From: Magnetococcus marinus MC-1
Lineage (GTDB): Bacteria; Pseudomonadota; Magnetococcia; Magnetococcales; Magnetococcaceae
DNA: 64,000 nt
NCBI RefSeq assembly: GCF_000014865.1
Contig: NC_008576.1
Location: forward strand, 1,331,501 to 1,395,500
Reading direction: 5' to 3'
The first letter of the stretch is position 1, and the number at the start of each line of letters is the position of its first letter. The notes beneath the pieces are model-generated. The model made no database searches. It was not told where the DNA came from and saw only the letters and a list, made by a program, of their open reading frames with translations. Position numbers and translations under genes: made by a program. Shown in pieces: positions 40,001 to 40,335 of the stretch.

Positions 40001-40016
40001 CGACATGCTTGCTCAT
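4917..40016 (-). CDS. Giant multidomain surface/secreted adhesin-like protein (about 11,699 aa), FecR-like N-terminus, RTX C-terminus
   Basis: One open frame of 35.1 kb. I use ATG 40016 (MSKHVDATMW); an in-frame TTG at 40067 is a weaker start. Domains by approximate residue: FecR-like 123-243; acidic linker 310-383; 44 He_PIG/cadherin-like repeats 513-5180, interrupted by a 170-residue domain at about 2476-2650; cadherins about 5190-5500; a 45th repeat and a second copy of the inserted domain to about 5756; seven FG-GAP repeats 6093-6596; LamG 6856-7063; LVIVD propeller 7230-7530; LamG 7666-7860; two VCBS/FG-GAP propellers 8033-8383 and 8653-9023; LamG 9153-9343; another propeller 9643-10006; then two 720-residue units, each with two LamG domains and RTX nonapeptides. 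There is no Sec signal. This is the build of type I secreted giant adhesins, but no T1SS genes are in view. Probable roles are attachment or cell-cell contact (inference). I noticed only one cysteine by eye. Confidence 0.92.
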   Translation of the reverse strand: MSKHVDATMWQRNIEDTNAYPQAAAAAVDGIIQIQDASLLSRGDFAREGADLLITGVDGKRLLVAGYFDAPQTPVLQSLNGGTSLLPEMVQMLLPNTPSPLSMVAGPAMLSDPSLSGSVDLELVANIAQLAGKVVVKGADGSLRLVGEGDPIYAGDVIRTTTGQVQLKLIDGGSFQIGEQGQAAMESLIYHPEAGEGKFNATVLGGLFSYKSGGVGKLHAQAHTTIRTPSAMIAVRGSELQGEVNESGQTTVVHLAGILEISDPFGNGVVSLTEPGQATAVTLGARPEPVFRAPTQLLQRFQESLPDQLPKEAKNGQNEGKEGDAAGEGEEGLIPTEGEEGLTDEQLADLLDITEQLEDTGYFELGDLDQELLDFLLDFGEDDDGNTIEFYDTYTPATDTPLWLYDEDGTALIQLAMPEIIEDSGYQFSFYAGDYIDLGDGNDVEDLEIEMVVQGDAADRFELYQSEVSGYWILSGQPNDTDGNNGQISFEFYVSGVSGVQDALVLDLSVTPVNDAPLIAEGAAVFTSYEAAADDSYETKLDTLTNEESLEVEIGAKQVQIALNSALFTDVDSNDTLTWTATLENGDPLPSWIRFVDLDGVQTLVTEPTYGDGLSGAQSFTLHLTAHDASGAVAVDDEGTATYKTLTITTRDPNNIPVVDQGVSDGSVDQGSAFSYSIPSNAFADLDADAILTYSATLSGGAALPDWLTLSSAGTFSGTPTNSDVGTITLSVTATDQYNGSVSTNMQLVVNNINDAPQLITTLGDQVVTLDGTPTELNLGSSLFSDVDNDTLSYSLTINGSANLPSWMSFDSGTGILTGTPASGDEAVHTVVVSASDGSLSASAQFTMSVKAANNVPVVASAIPDQGVNEDASFVYQIPTGLFTDADNDALTYSATQSDGSALPSWLSFNSSTRTFSGTPDNSQVGTLLVKVTVSDPESASVSDTFTLTISNVNDAPVLITNLEDKTADADGTTAFEFTIPSGSFSDVDSGDNITYTAALASGAILPGWLTFTSATQTFSGTPALSDQGTLTIKVTATDGSGATATDTFQIVVAPPNNAPVYVADTLLDQTGVLEDSAFSYTIDAAAFTDADGDKLTYSATLLDGSALPSWLVFDKDTRTFSGTPLNEDVGTISVKVTATDPRGDKASGSYTLTVDNTNDAPIISNGINSQQVFVNSVLSVDASQVFSDPDGDTLTYSASLIGNNPLPTWLVFDSVTATFGGTPTADYARTALGVQITATDPSGASKTAYFFMVVQPENSAPVVSTPIEESSAASLVATEDSYYLFQIPSTAFSDTDGWDYDLNYTATLLDGSALPSWLNFDEATRTFSGTPTNDDLSSGIGVKVTATDTYGQSVSDTFTLTVNNTNDAPTIAQAISDQSISSLNSYSYTIPTGSFTDVDAGDSLTYTAKLLNGDALPSWLSFDGDTQTFSGFPTSGDVGQLAVLVTATDSSSKSVSDLFFLDILAQNDAPVVAATLVDQTVNEDAYFSYQFALSSFTDANGDTLTYTAQQVGGTTLPTWLSFDATTRTFTGTPTNDYVGNLDLKVIATDSRGASVSNTFSITVINTNDGPVLSNAIVDQTATQSSYFSYTIPGTAFTDVDGDTLTYSVQLSNGQTLSAGAAWLSFNSDTHTLYGTATSNDLGSYALKVTASDGIKSVSDVFTITAEAPNTTPTLANALDDQSATEDKVFLFSVPSTSFNDSDAGDTLTYSAQQVDGSALPSWLTFDADTRTFFGTPVNSDVGTLQVVVTATDKKGATASDTFSLAIANTNDAPTLQSAVADASAEQSDAFFLQLSSSAFSDVDAGDSLTYSLTLANGSNLPSWLTFDATDLTLSGTPAVGDVGTLSLKLTATDGSGATASDSFNIVVLTANDAPILNTAIADQNATEETIFSYTLASTTFSDPDGDTLTYSATLAGGGALPSWLIFDGDTRTFSGTPSNSDTGSLNVKVTATDSRGNEVSDAFTLTVANVNDAPVVSVSLEDQTTAYDSAFQYTMESSSFTDVDTGDSLTYSASLASGADLPTWLTFDSASQSFSGTASSSDAGTINVRVTATDSSGSTVSDAFSLTVKAPNNTPVTAGTLSNQSVNEDSAFSYQVNSSTFTDADGDTLTYSATLLDGSSLPSWVSFDGATRTFVGTPSNDHVGSYQFKVTATDPDGAQASTSFSVTVSNTNDAPTKNVDIADQLVDYGSAYNLTLSASGFTDVDSGDSLSYSVSALAGGSLPSWLSFDADTRTFTGLASSSDVGVFGVKVTVTDSSGATAYDSFNITVQAPNNAPVVGSTILGDQAATEDSKFSTQIAASAFTDADGDSLVLTASGLSGAALPSWLTFDADTGLLTGTPTNAYVGSTDIVITATDPSGATASQTFTISVSNVNDAPVVNQAATNQEIVQNTVFSYQLASNLFTDEDGDSLTLSATNSSGGSLPTWLSFDADTGTFSGTPGSGDIGATFVKLTASDGNGGTVSNTFQILVSETYTGAFVDSEVIGISYQVSGDQTLYTTGSSGDFNYSAGDTVTFSIGDIILGTVTASSIITPLDFVSNGDLDTVTNMLRFLQTLDEDSNAENGITISSSAITAASGVTLNFDQSVSDFAIDTTLAAYLTNVTGSSSLSVSSDAAWEHFSGTLSGLDTGNNYGIFTTTEGNPVAVEDLSFSYSVAMSDITSDSSATTMSVTQIDGSALPSWINFDTQSFTFTGTPTNDDVGSIALKLVAKDSAGTTLGSKIATLEVVNYNDTPELSIAIEDQIVASGSTFTFALASGTFTDVDAGDSLTLSATLADGSALSSSWLSFDADTGTFTGNPGTSNVGLTGVILTATDLAGETVSEVFNITVTGTNTAPYIANQGAFDSISATQGSRFSFRFASTTFTDDEGGTLTYSASAIDGSALPSWLTFDADTRTFSGQPGSGDVGSVSLKVTATDSSGLSGSAAFSFTVADINDSPVSAELFSAQSATENSPFSYSVPTGAFTDADVGDTLTLSASQPDGSALPSWLVFDASTGTFTGTPSSTDTGLLIVRVTATDSGNATSSSSFALTIGTTNAAPVASTTALSDTTVLEDETYSLLVGTANIFTDADADTLSYAVSALNATGTLPSWLSFDSNSGLLSGTPSDGDAGVTGIKITATDTSGASASVVYNLTVVETNDTPTLDIALLDQQVDTNVRFEYTLASGSFSDADLNDVLSYSALQVTATGTSALPSWLLFDADTGTFSGTPSSAGSYTIKVTASDGTASVSDLFTLDVATANHAPVVANTIESATGSELRTATEDSPFEFTLPTTTFSDADGNTLTYTATLVDGSSLPSWISFDADSKTFSGTPTNEDVGNLSIKVTATDIYGEKASDFFGLTVANSNDTPYVVGSLSDLTTNTSESFLYAFDAGLFGDLDVGDTLTYSATQADGTALPSWLTFDADSRTFSGTPGSSDVNHLVLKVTATDSVGAKVSTSFAVDVTEVNHAPTVAANIADQTATEDSRFSQQFSSSTFSDVDSDDTLTYTATRADGTALPSWLTFDSATRSFSGTPTNSDVGTLTVKVTATDSGNLTTSDIFKIEVGNVNDAPTLITAISDQRADVGTPFTFQLAKGSFTDVDLGDSITYSATLANGETLNGLWISFDAASRLFQGSPSATDVGILTVKVTATDRSGATATDFFQLEVISANHAQVLASEIGNQTTLEDSALTLLIPTDTFTDADGDDLTLTVTLQDGTSLAQGASWLNFDSESNTLSGTPTNSNVGVLSLKVTATDASGASAVETFDLTVSNVNDAPTLVTAFADVAISTGKALQLNLAGSHFTDVDSGDSLTYSISRASGAAMPSWLSFDSQTGLLSGVPASANAGTYNLVITATDTSGASASDLFVLTVSDPNVAPVLVNRLGTQTLTEDSAFNYKIASTTFSDANASDTLTYSATAVGGGALPSWLSFDAATRTFTGTPTNAQVGNVYVSVQATDAAGLKATDILTLSITNVNDAPTLVNGQSDRTVYEGETFQVVYSASAFTDVDKGDLLTYSATLSTGEALPSWLSFDAATRTLYGSPSSSESDTSVSIKITATDKSGATASDIFAIAVEAVNHAPELANAIADQVASEDATFSYTLASDTFTDSDVTAGTDTLTLSATLLNGSALPSWLSFDAETGTFSGTPTNSNVGSFSVKVTATDGAGEKAVDTFRMTVNNTNDAPVTAGTVASQTITAGSNYALKLSSSLFTDVDAGDHLTLSAALSNGTSLASGASWLTFDADLLRFYGTPSNSHAGSYAITITATDDSHATATTTFNLVVNALNTKPYVAAAIADQTATEDQPFFLQVSSSAFMDAEGNTLTYSATTQSGAALPSWLTFDADTRTFSGTSSDGDEGSFQVKLTATDTGGLSVSDLFTVTVNNVNDAPTLVTPIVDQLAQKNVGFQFALPSGSFTDADLSDTLTYTATQVDGSALPSWLSFDSKTALFTGVPGASDLGAINIRVTASDGHGTTASDIFVITAVDPNTAPVVLNSIMLNTAVTTADRTATEDSSYSFTIPSNTFSDADGDTLTYSATLSNGSALPSWLTFNNGIFTGTPSNDHVGQLLIKVVATDPSGSRAANTFVLIVANTNDAPEVGTTLQGTTTQTNSVFEYAIPATAFTDVDSGDTLTLSAELASGDPLPDWLYFDSATGSFTGSPATGDAGELTIVVTATDLQNATAQQSFTLTVNAANEAPVIDQGLSSQVATEDSSFSYTIPSNAFSDANQDSLTYTATLLDGSSLPSWLQFDSNTGAFTGTPLNENVGIVGIKVTATDPSGLTAVDAFSLTITNTNDAPTLAQEMSDQVAYTNRGFEFAVPASTFADVDLGDVLTYSATLANGDPLPSWLAFNSVDGTFGGVPALADIGTLSVTVTVTDSSGSTVSDTLAIVVRDANTAPLLTTPLVDQIATEDSSFTYSIAQGSFTDNDLGDSLTYKATLLDGSALPSWLVFDSSTLSLSGTPSNANVGQISIKVTATDQGGKKVSDIFTLTTENVNDAPVVNLSLLAQGADETLLTGQSYSKELSSSTFVDVDLGDSITWSAALTDGTALPSWLSFDATSHTFSGTPTSSDTGALSIRVTATDTNGASTDDTFTLAIAQANVAPTLVSTISVDAVTEDQTATFSVASFFTDANSDTLVYSATLLDGSALPSWISFDTNTATFSGTPLNAHVGSMALKVTATDPQGLSVSGNFQLAILNSNDAPIASDYTLQLFENNSYALNADDITALVHDDDGTTPVSIRLESLPSNGTISYMGMALDAITGNEIVPLANIGDLQFTPATNWSGTTSFQWSVYDGEAYSNVATLNIQVVGINDYPTAIDYTGTQAVAESVDTSTPYALGAFTVSDPDIADTHTLTLSGSDAALFEILDGALYLAAGAMLDFETQPTLTITVTATDSGSPSLTYSQAFSFSLVDGNDAPTGVTFSNASIDESGDAGPVAASRTVGVFSAIDQDVVDSHSFVVTGGSGFGLFDFAGDTLYLKPDMVLDYESINSYTLDVMVMDSAGQSGTQSVTINVMDVNESPIVAMALADADATENLAFSYTFGSDQFADLDSGDSLTFSATLSDGSSLPTWLSFDAQTLTLSGITPEGANALSIAITATDSSGLSVSDAFALTIIRDGEFLDAAVGNLTFNSGSQSGNTDANGLFYYRDGETVTFSIGNLVLGTANASSLMTPDSLDGLSTDAVTNMLRFLQTIDEDGDPSNGITISATAHDQTAGVNINFEQSPDAFSNDINISTFLTNIQPGQMPLILRSAEEARAHFESTLSSRSAYTGITLDNSTLPENTDTQAEYLVGSLSATGSSALIPEYAIVGGTHADLFSVIDGKLYLISGTTLDHETLPNLSVTIEVREPGSSAPYTQSFTIGVTDVNEAPLTQDDSVMAYEDNSITFVESTLLVNDTDPDANSLDITSITLVDSMYGTVAEIGNGVWSFTPSSMLQFLSEGETMPLAFTYMVADGAGLESVGNGIFTVYGINDAPEVYTATPGTYIEDGTTTYPFAGVTISDPDGGDISSVVLSIQGYVQGAQRLSFTDSNGVILGSWDDVNGTLTLSQNATGNAYTNALLMVGYENLSDNPTSTVAVALTAYDAYGAASSESIQQIQITAVNDAPQLTLPGDTLNLASLDGSNGFVLSGTNPYDFTGHSVSAAGDVNGDGVDDVIIGAFISDSGNGLDGGVSYVLFGNQTGFNANISLSSLDGSNGFAIHGIEAGDKAGQVVSQAGDINGDGVDDLIIGAQFAAANGLVDAGQSYVVFGQTNGFSADLNLSDLDGSNGFIINGQEMYDYAGVAVSAAGDINNDGIDDLLIGADYASANGQDYAGESYVVFGKDTGFASSFNLSDLDGSNGFVINGVSVGDCMGGTVSGAGDVNGDGIDDLIIGSITTGTGTPHASQSYVVFGHSGNFASSFDLAELNGSNGFAIHEVSATDNSDFTVSSAGDINGDGLSDLLIGAPNAGTAGETYVVFGSTTPFAANLDLSTLDGSNGFVIQGLNSGDSSGKAVSAAGDINHDGIDDLIIGAQYASPNGTSSGQSYVVFGQQGGFSASFSLADLNGYNGFSINGINAYDYSGFSVAGAGDLNGDGVDDLIIGADYASPNGMQGAGESYVVFGQAGSLPASVTYIEGSAPQQVAANLSLTDVDSTQMNSATVQISGHYQVGEDSLNFTDQNGIAGAWNATTGTLTLSGTADTALYQEALRSVTYENSSTSPNVGNRTVSIALFDDQGTQSNIVTTTLSVVDVNSPPEVVFVSSPNFTEDANATALGNLVTLSDGDNTHMSGASITVSSGYAPGEALLAFTDTGTISSSFDAATGTLTLTGIDTIANYQTALANVTYAFTGNDVSGSHAFSIRITDEQGGTSTATEVPFTLTGTNDAPTVDPGTLPTLQNSLVFDGTDDAAYSTVGGMVTADATWEFWVNRASAGSAHDILLMTDGNGNHLSIGYGADPHTFEIALGSDSWIVDFTGLGLDEVGSWVHWAGSFDSTTSEMALYLNGVQLTTHIFTGESLPVGSSLALGSAVWSNGTPLDGALGDIRLWNDVRTPEEIADNYSRTLSGSPAGLVANYTMADYTGSNSLTDVSGNGFYLTLGDGGATPSLSPTVSASTLLLEQPADSVTFTENGGSVAVMPVITVDDTEDNWDGGTLNISYTPYDSQFETLLLSSHGSVLVEDGNLSYGGTLVGSYTWTGSTWNITFNSAASDAAVESILQAVTYENNAEAPSTSPRSVMVSLMDSEGATTNFTQTIQVVAVNDAPELLPAMGLSEALTDVGSYSLSYGAEMVVVGNTAYIATSDNHLKIVDVSSPTAPTLLGSVDFSSTMGAPNGIAVSGQTAYISQGDLLAINISNPTAPSVIGVYDEGNNTYSRSITVDGHVGYLGADNMVYVLDLSDPAQITEMASLPLFGTPEKIFYNNNTLYMATSHGLEIVDVTDPLSPSAMDTYALSNSVDLSLDGSDLYLAAGASGVTHLDVSDPNAITYMNSFPTMAYSVDYLNEVLIVSSGNSVTYLSVSNPHKMTTVDSWTLNGGSSAEVVVTNDHAYVLDSMNGVYVLNHQIGVANAVIDDVQEDSTVPQNGTMVSNLLSDIYYDVDGTLSGIALTSVDESHGQWQYSWDYGATWQGIDGLSESQALLLESSDSIRFIPNADYAGSSTFTFRGWDTSDNGVAGTSVDATQNGGTTAFSAVSHTGQVNVIEVNDPSQLSAVAPSQVLSFDGVDDVASAAISLPPSSSFTLEAWVYRNSGSSDDTIFSQGVEGTGTFSVGFDASGQLNWNIDSDTLSVNTADIDSNNVGMLNQWYHVAAVYDDMGGSPVRTLYVDGIQVAQSTTGPSYVGGNTLVLGSYLAGGSGQDFDGKLDDVRIWSDARTAQEIAESANGVITETTNLTTYFDFEQIANGVSYGTNGHMLQMGDTTPTGDAKDPLAVADGTRTQTVTTATAAYDEAVGAVIIAPSVELVDIDNTLLSQAVIQIAGNYLMDQDRLSFNDTTTISSSWDSATGRLTLSGSDTVANYQAALRSVTYDNSTTAPNTTPRTITMLVKDAAENASNSFTSTVTISTVDDAPVISTTGTMGFLSFSSNTIQVTNNGTSTLAAGDLDNDGDIDLIDGSSGLVWLGDHSGHFTQGNQSVLAFTNIGDSQGVLLHDFNGDGYLDALNYQDNGGANQVWFNQQDGTFAYNATLGHGNSVDAAMGDINHDGHIDLYVVNDNTSDQLWLGVGDGSFTDSGLVFGTGMAKSVSMGDVNGDLLDDVVLSRTDGNLEILLSDGTTFTDNGQNLGYANSSFVANALGDLDGDGDLDLVAYDSQFGYRVYLNNGQGLFIDQNTTMNSSTNVQDIALADLDQDGDLDLVVVKNGYQSDALYLNDGTGLFSSSGSYLNNASNDHVVLADVNNDGSVDAIYGQLDPQFSGSNGIYISLNNSTVAGNTIHEGMGWQNLTMGMTLMDDDNGNLTGATITIAGNYEMGSDTLSFTDTTTITGSWDSATGTLSLSGTDTLTNYTSALNSITMQVLGDNPSERVRSVDVQVTEEGNLVSAIHSFQVNVVGSNDYPEITVQGGSTASVTYTELDGPVAILTDLNVVDVDSSTLTSATLSITGYTMASGDKLILNASNPSIYSYWDDASGTLQLGGSASVAEYQALLRSVTYANSRIDPDATDRQISLMVVDDQQAASSGVDITVSMALNNDPPLLTLNVNSYPSFTLSSNASDATQNAKLLAQGDFDGDGDLDLFVGTLNASDLVMLNDGYGHFSETSQTFTSGTTHQVLVEDMDGDGVLDVVTVSDTGTLVLMGIGDGYFNVQTQSNPIGVIEQALLVDLNGDGYKDLVTLDATSGNAVHLYNNAGTATDHGDDYFGTALSFAAGQSFNGAVNLDADGDGDQDLLITTDGRDPVLWLNDGNANLTEWGEISDKLGSSIDYALTFQQLAVGDLNGDGLDDVLAIFNSTSLTSGQQSENAVYGWLNDGHGGFNYYDYASRSASNTAVQSLRTGDLNNDGYLDVIVSGNDYVDIMWGDGSGSYSNSSPLYGVGSEGAVIGDFDRDGDVDMVVANDMAANNGGSVNLLSNTAISGNLYTENSMAMPAVAGITLVEDSNTVTGMTLTISDDYMQGYDTLTFTDTANITGSWDSTSGTMTLQGTATVAEYQAALITVQFASSHDNPGYGRQITVQASSPEGDSSSVTVNLAIAPVDDAPALSAVQPSQVLSFDGVDDMASATLALAPSTSFTLEGWVYRNSSDSSDAIFSQGFEGTGTFVVGFDATGHLSWNIDSDTLSVNTADIDSNNVGMVNQWYHVAAVYDYNAGAPVRTLYVDGVQVAQSTAGNSYAGGSTLVIGNYLASSSGQDFDGKLDDVRIWSDVRSAAEIQNSANGAVSDTTNLMAYYTFETVSAGTTLSSDATHPLILGDATVGDTAEPATLTDGVRTTTTTGSIATFTGSGTAIAANIQIEDMDSTTVDSALVQFYMGYESGDTLSFTSNGTITGNWDSTTGMLSLSGRDTLANYQDLLRTLTYNHEGTPTYTVKQIEIRVQGNADQTATSNIFTSVVTIPTNTAPFSADNTLTVAPDGDVTITSSAVLFYDADGDMLDHVELLSPPTLGTLWLDINANGSLDVGTEEAFAGSIVTKAQLDAGLLHYTPNSGESGSNYTSFSYYVNDGTTNSAIANTITVDVTTGSTTTTAPVISLSNTMPQLGFVEPLTSLTLDAATGYWMTGGDINGDGHNDLIITYTDEITATNTLQAQVLLGDGQGGFTDPVSASGVMINGNFSDPQLADLDGDGDADLIVQDYADGGNVVTVYLSNGDGTFTDTNLNLVGTNLARRVDTGDVNGDGIVDIMVSHKNAINQLWLGDDADSNGIWDGSYTNAGQTIDGSNHTYVTILADLDNDGDLDAVFADDVNGVHISINEAGLFTDTGITLFSGGVVREVDVRDLNGDGFQDIVATSLNATDDAARVYFNSALPGSAVIPLFSDTVSSVLAPNSSGDKVRLNDLDGDGDMDATLRVDGTLQIWTNDGSGFFSYVPTTLEENTLPARLDLTGDGLRDFVEIKGDQLSVFENISSPALASYLEDSGAQALGLNFSLSDSDSANLNAVSILLNGYMAGYESLAASSTANITATWNDTTGTLTLSGSDTLANYTSLLNSITFESSYEPTRQGRELSLSIIANDGSQDSDAYMATLQILSRNDLPTAADSTLTVAQDGDVTITSSAVLFYDADGDMLDHVELLSPPTLGTLWLDINANGSLDVGTEEAFAGSIVTKAQLDAGLLHYTPNSGESGSNYTSFSYYVNDGTTNSAIANTITVDITTGSTGTTGSAPVVYTAAHQGAMQFSTGEADTLTVTGVNIANSSYTLEAWVNRSTSTSHWDMLFTQGTTTTDGQYQFFGFGPNNDLTMGHGATGRISADISNFEGTSNLVGEWYHVAASYDVTSGEGNIYINGVLQASGILGFAFTNAADPDMSIGNSTWAAGIDGLDGLLDQVRIWSDVRTAQEIAESYNQAWGSNEENLLANYDFNIVADNTVFDSSNNGNHAQLGTTAGVESNDPRYVGHLGSTVALNGTNQYYQSNVAATTAVDNFTLESWFMWDGTDTGSNQVVVYNGDSSTTGYGMLLTPDAANSYSIQGLMGGVVAFSSGVTVKADTWYHVAMVRDSGVTQLYVNGQAAGNSTTAGPATPSAAMTIGGDNAGGELFSGQIDEVRVWESALDQATLAQSMSNTLSGEEAGLVGYWDMSVANATGVMDMAGANSLAAFGAPTTITNAPMVHDTYYVTQSNTSITSGMMAYDPDGDTLSSSLTVSAEHGVAVYLPDAYTWKYTPYTDFVGTDTFTVTVNDTNGNAVATMFNVFVTPEFTGSILGDADLDGTALYGTTLNDLLSSGAGDQYLTGGAGDDFLEGGAGIDALYGDEGNDWLVWDDTDSTIDGGAGTDTLVLFEENYNLDLAGISGVTLHNIEEIDITGDGAVTLLLTEQNVLDLSSSSDQLVVHGNSDDTLQAGGTWTQGADQTVAGSIYHSYTSGTASLLVNHQITFNSSSGTATGSAPVVYAAAHQGVMQFDGDDQIVAEGVSVANRSYTLEAWVNRQSADGTVDVVMAQGATLGADQVMWFGFDSDQTLSLYHDGSGVSFDISGYNTAYPNMVGAWNHIAASFDDTTNEATLYINGTQVGTSAMLSSDLVDSAGSNLFIGNDEWTGAADGFSGMVDTVRVWGDVRSAQEIADSYNQAWGSNDDNLLASYDFNIVAGNTVLENSNSGNHAQLGTTAGVDSNDPLYLGHLGSAVAMNGFDQYYQSNTAATAVVDNFTIESWFMWDGQDTDTNQIITSNGDGVASGFGLFLNWDAAGSYSLQGALGSGAGTLYHSGLTVEANTWYHVAMVRETGITQMYVNGQTVGTVITASPNTASATMTIGSDYLGEDLFSGQIDEVRVWESALDQATLAQSMSNTLSGEEAGLVGYWDMSVANATGVMDMAGANSLAAFGTPTTITNAPMVHDTYFVIQSNTSLTSGMLAYDPDGDSLSSSLTGPAEHGVAAYLPDAYAWKYTPHTDFVGTDTFTVTVNDTNGNAVATMFNVFVTPEFTGSILGNADLDGTALYGSTLNDLLSSGAGDQTLFGDAGDDFLEGGAGMDALHGEDGNDFLVWDDTDSTIDGGAGTDTLVLFEEDYLLNLSGLSGTVLTDIEAIDITGDGAVTMQLTVQDVLDLSSTTDQLLIHGNSDDVVQTAAASWAQGADQVIDQTTYHSYTSGTASLLVESDITMQLLQV
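7077..9236 (-). repeat. 2.16-kb tandem duplication, unit 1 (LamG-LamG-cadherin-like-RTX)
   Basis: It starts with GSAPVVYTAAHQG and ends with an RTX block (GGAGDDFLEGGAGIDALYGD, then GNDWLVWDD) and a beta segment ending SYTSGTASLLVN. Nearly every segment has a counterpart 2160 bp (720 codons) downstream in unit 2; the first LamG is the least conserved part, with the offset falling to 2154 bp there. Confidence 0.88.
9240..9569 (-). repeat. 330-bp near-identical repeat, copy B
   Basis: Second copy of the module at 11130-11459. Between the copies lies a complete VCBS/FG-GAP propeller plus one VCBS-like module, so the pair brackets a 1.56-kb segment that recombination could delete or amplify in frame (1890 bp is divisible by three). 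Confidence 0.9.
11130..11459 (-). repeat. 330-bp near-identical repeat, copy A
   Basis: Matches 9240-9569 at an offset of 1890 bp; by eye I find only two differing bases. It encodes a cadherin-like module with VTITSSAVLFYDADGDMLDH and SFSYYVNDGTTNSAIANTI. Much more alike than other repeats in the gene, so recent duplication or gene conversion is likely. Confidence 0.9.
11990..12560 (-). repeat. LamG-like domain, partner copy of 16440-17020
   Basis: Same order of motifs as the copy at 16440-17020, including the shared central segment with LSVNTADIDSNNVGM and TLYVDGVQVAQST. LamG folds usually bind carbohydrate or protein ligands; seven such domains lie in the C-terminal half of the giant protein. 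Confidence 0.75.
12950..15920 (-). other. Two VCBS/FG-GAP-type propeller regions separated by VCBS-like modules
   Basis: Translations at about 14870-15920 and 12950-14060 show repeated GDLDNDGDIDL, GDINHDGHIDLY, DVNGDLLDDVVL and GDFDGDGDLDLF calcium loops spaced about 45-60 residues apart, each followed by WLGDG.G.F strands. Two VCBS-like modules (ending YTSALNSIT and YQALLRSVTYAN) lie between them. A further propeller of this type sits at about 10000-11090. Confidence 0.72.
16440..17020 (-). repeat. LamG-like domain, copy related to 11990-12560
   Basis: It encodes SQVLSFDGVDDVASA, FTLEAWVYRNS and DGKLDDVRIWSDARTAQEI, a LamG/concanavalin-like jelly roll. The segment at 11990-12560 encodes nearly the same sequence (SQVLSFDGVDDMASA, FTLEGWVYRNS, DGKLDDVRIWSDVRSAAEI), and long stretches agree at the DNA level, so the pair is a duplication about 4.45 kb apart. 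Confidence 0.75.
17430..18330 (-). other. LVIVD-type beta-propeller region
   Basis: Repeated units of about 40-45 residues carry AYIATSDNHLKIVDVSSPTA, YISQGDLLAINISNPTAPSV, VYVLDLSDPAQI, GLEIVDVTDPLSPS and THLDVSDPNAI. This is the LVIVD repeat (hydrophobic-VD/NV-(S/T)-(D/N)-P), believed to form a propeller in bacterial and archaeal surface proteins. Confidence 0.75.
20230..21740 (-). other. Seven-repeat FG-GAP (integrin-alpha-like) beta-propeller region
   Basis: Seven successive units of about 70 residues each hold a LDGSNGF-type start (one is LNGYNGF, one LNGSNGF), a GDINGDGVDDLIIGA-type calcium loop and a SYVVFGQ-type strand. Seven units fit one closed seven-bladed propeller like that of integrin alpha chains. 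The loops have the DxNxDxxxD calcium-binding pattern. Confidence 0.83.
22750..23230 (-). other. Inserted domain, copy 2
   Basis: It contains VTFSIGNLVLGTA, TNMLRFLQTIDEDGDPSNG and AHFESTLSS, matching copy 1 at 32070-32590 in motif order. As in copy 1 it directly follows an Ig-like repeat. Its start differs (FLDAAVGNLTFNSGSQSG in place of FVDSEVIGISYQVSG). Confidence 0.6.
24480..38480 (-). repeat. Array of 44 Ig-like (He_PIG/cadherin-like) repeats in the giant gene
   Basis: By eye I counted 44 units of about 95-105 residues here; a 45th lies at 23230-23500 after intervening cadherins. Each unit follows a fixed pattern: a DQ.ATEDS.FSY start, F.D.D.GD.LTYSA, a LPSWL.FD core, .TFSGTP, VG...VKVTATD, and an NTNDAP linker. 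Asp-rich DxD and NDxP boundaries suggest calcium-stiffened rods. Alternate units tend to alternate two linker styles (NTNDAP and ANxAP), which suggests expansion by two-unit duplication. The array should form a very long extended stalk. Confidence 0.88.
32070..32590 (-). other. Inserted ~170-residue domain, copy 1 (FSIGD...ITP...FLQTLDED type)
   Basis: It breaks the Ig-like array and contains TGAFVDSEVIGISYQVSG, VTFSIGDIILGT, TNMLRFLQTLDEDSNAENG and a final helix WEHFSGTLSG. The same motifs recur at 22750-23230. Similar segments occur in other bacterial surface proteins, but I cannot give it a function. The LQTLDEDxxxxNGI motif is acidic and could bind calcium. Confidence 0.6.
39290..39650 (-). 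other. FecR-like N-terminal domain of the giant protein
   Basis: The translation contains AGKVVVKGADGSLRLVGEGD, then YAGDVIRTTTGQVQLKLIDG and FQIGEQGQAAMES, followed by TTIRTPSAMIAVRGSEL. This is the FecR beta pattern (GxVxV, GDxIxT, L.DGS) found at the N-terminus of many giant adhesins, and it resembles the retention modules that hold LapA-type adhesins at the outer membrane. Whether it works as such a plug here is inference; I see no clear LapG-type TAAG cleavage site. Confidence 0.7.
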
Positions 40017-40335
40017 GGTTGGCTCGATCCTGGCAAAGCTGCGTGACAGCGAAAACTTTATTTTCAAAAGGTTATGCGCACTGTTTGGGTGTGTCTAACC
40101 CCGGGTTCAACGATCCCGATTATAAAATACCATACACTGAGTGGAAAATAGATGGTAAAAGTCGCGGTGATGCACCATGAAAAATATCCCTGGAACCCTT
40201 GTAGCGCCTAAGGATCAAAGGCTAGACGGGCATGTAAATATAAATCCAGTTTAGGGTGTCAGGGTTTGGCTAAGGAGGCACAGTATGCCCCAGCGGGTGG
40301 TTGGATTCGACATTTTTTGGGGGTGGAGATTAGAC
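40017..40335. other. 319-bp divergent intergenic region
   Basis: Contains the candidate giant-gene promoter (40119-40147) and must also hold the promoter of the EF-hand lipoprotein. An in-frame upstream extension of that lipoprotein from 40285 is open but lacks a better ribosome site. No other gene seen. Confidence 0.5.
40119..40147 (-). promoter_or_regulatory. Candidate sigma70-type promoter of the giant gene
   Basis: On the minus strand TTTCCA (40142-40147) and a perfect TATAAT (40119-40124) are 17 bp apart. This would give a leader of roughly 95 nt before ATG 40016. The -10 is perfect and the -35 matches 4 of 6. Confidence 0.5.

Noticed and set aside
4917-40067. TTG 40067 as start of the giant gene
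   Set aside because: ATG 40016 is a stronger codon with a usable ribosome site, and the added 17 residues carry no domain; it cannot be excluded from sequence alone.
40285-40335. Upstream start for the EF-hand lipoprotein
   Set aside because: It would put 17 residues before an otherwise perfect lipoprotein signal, and the downstream ATG has the better ribosome site.
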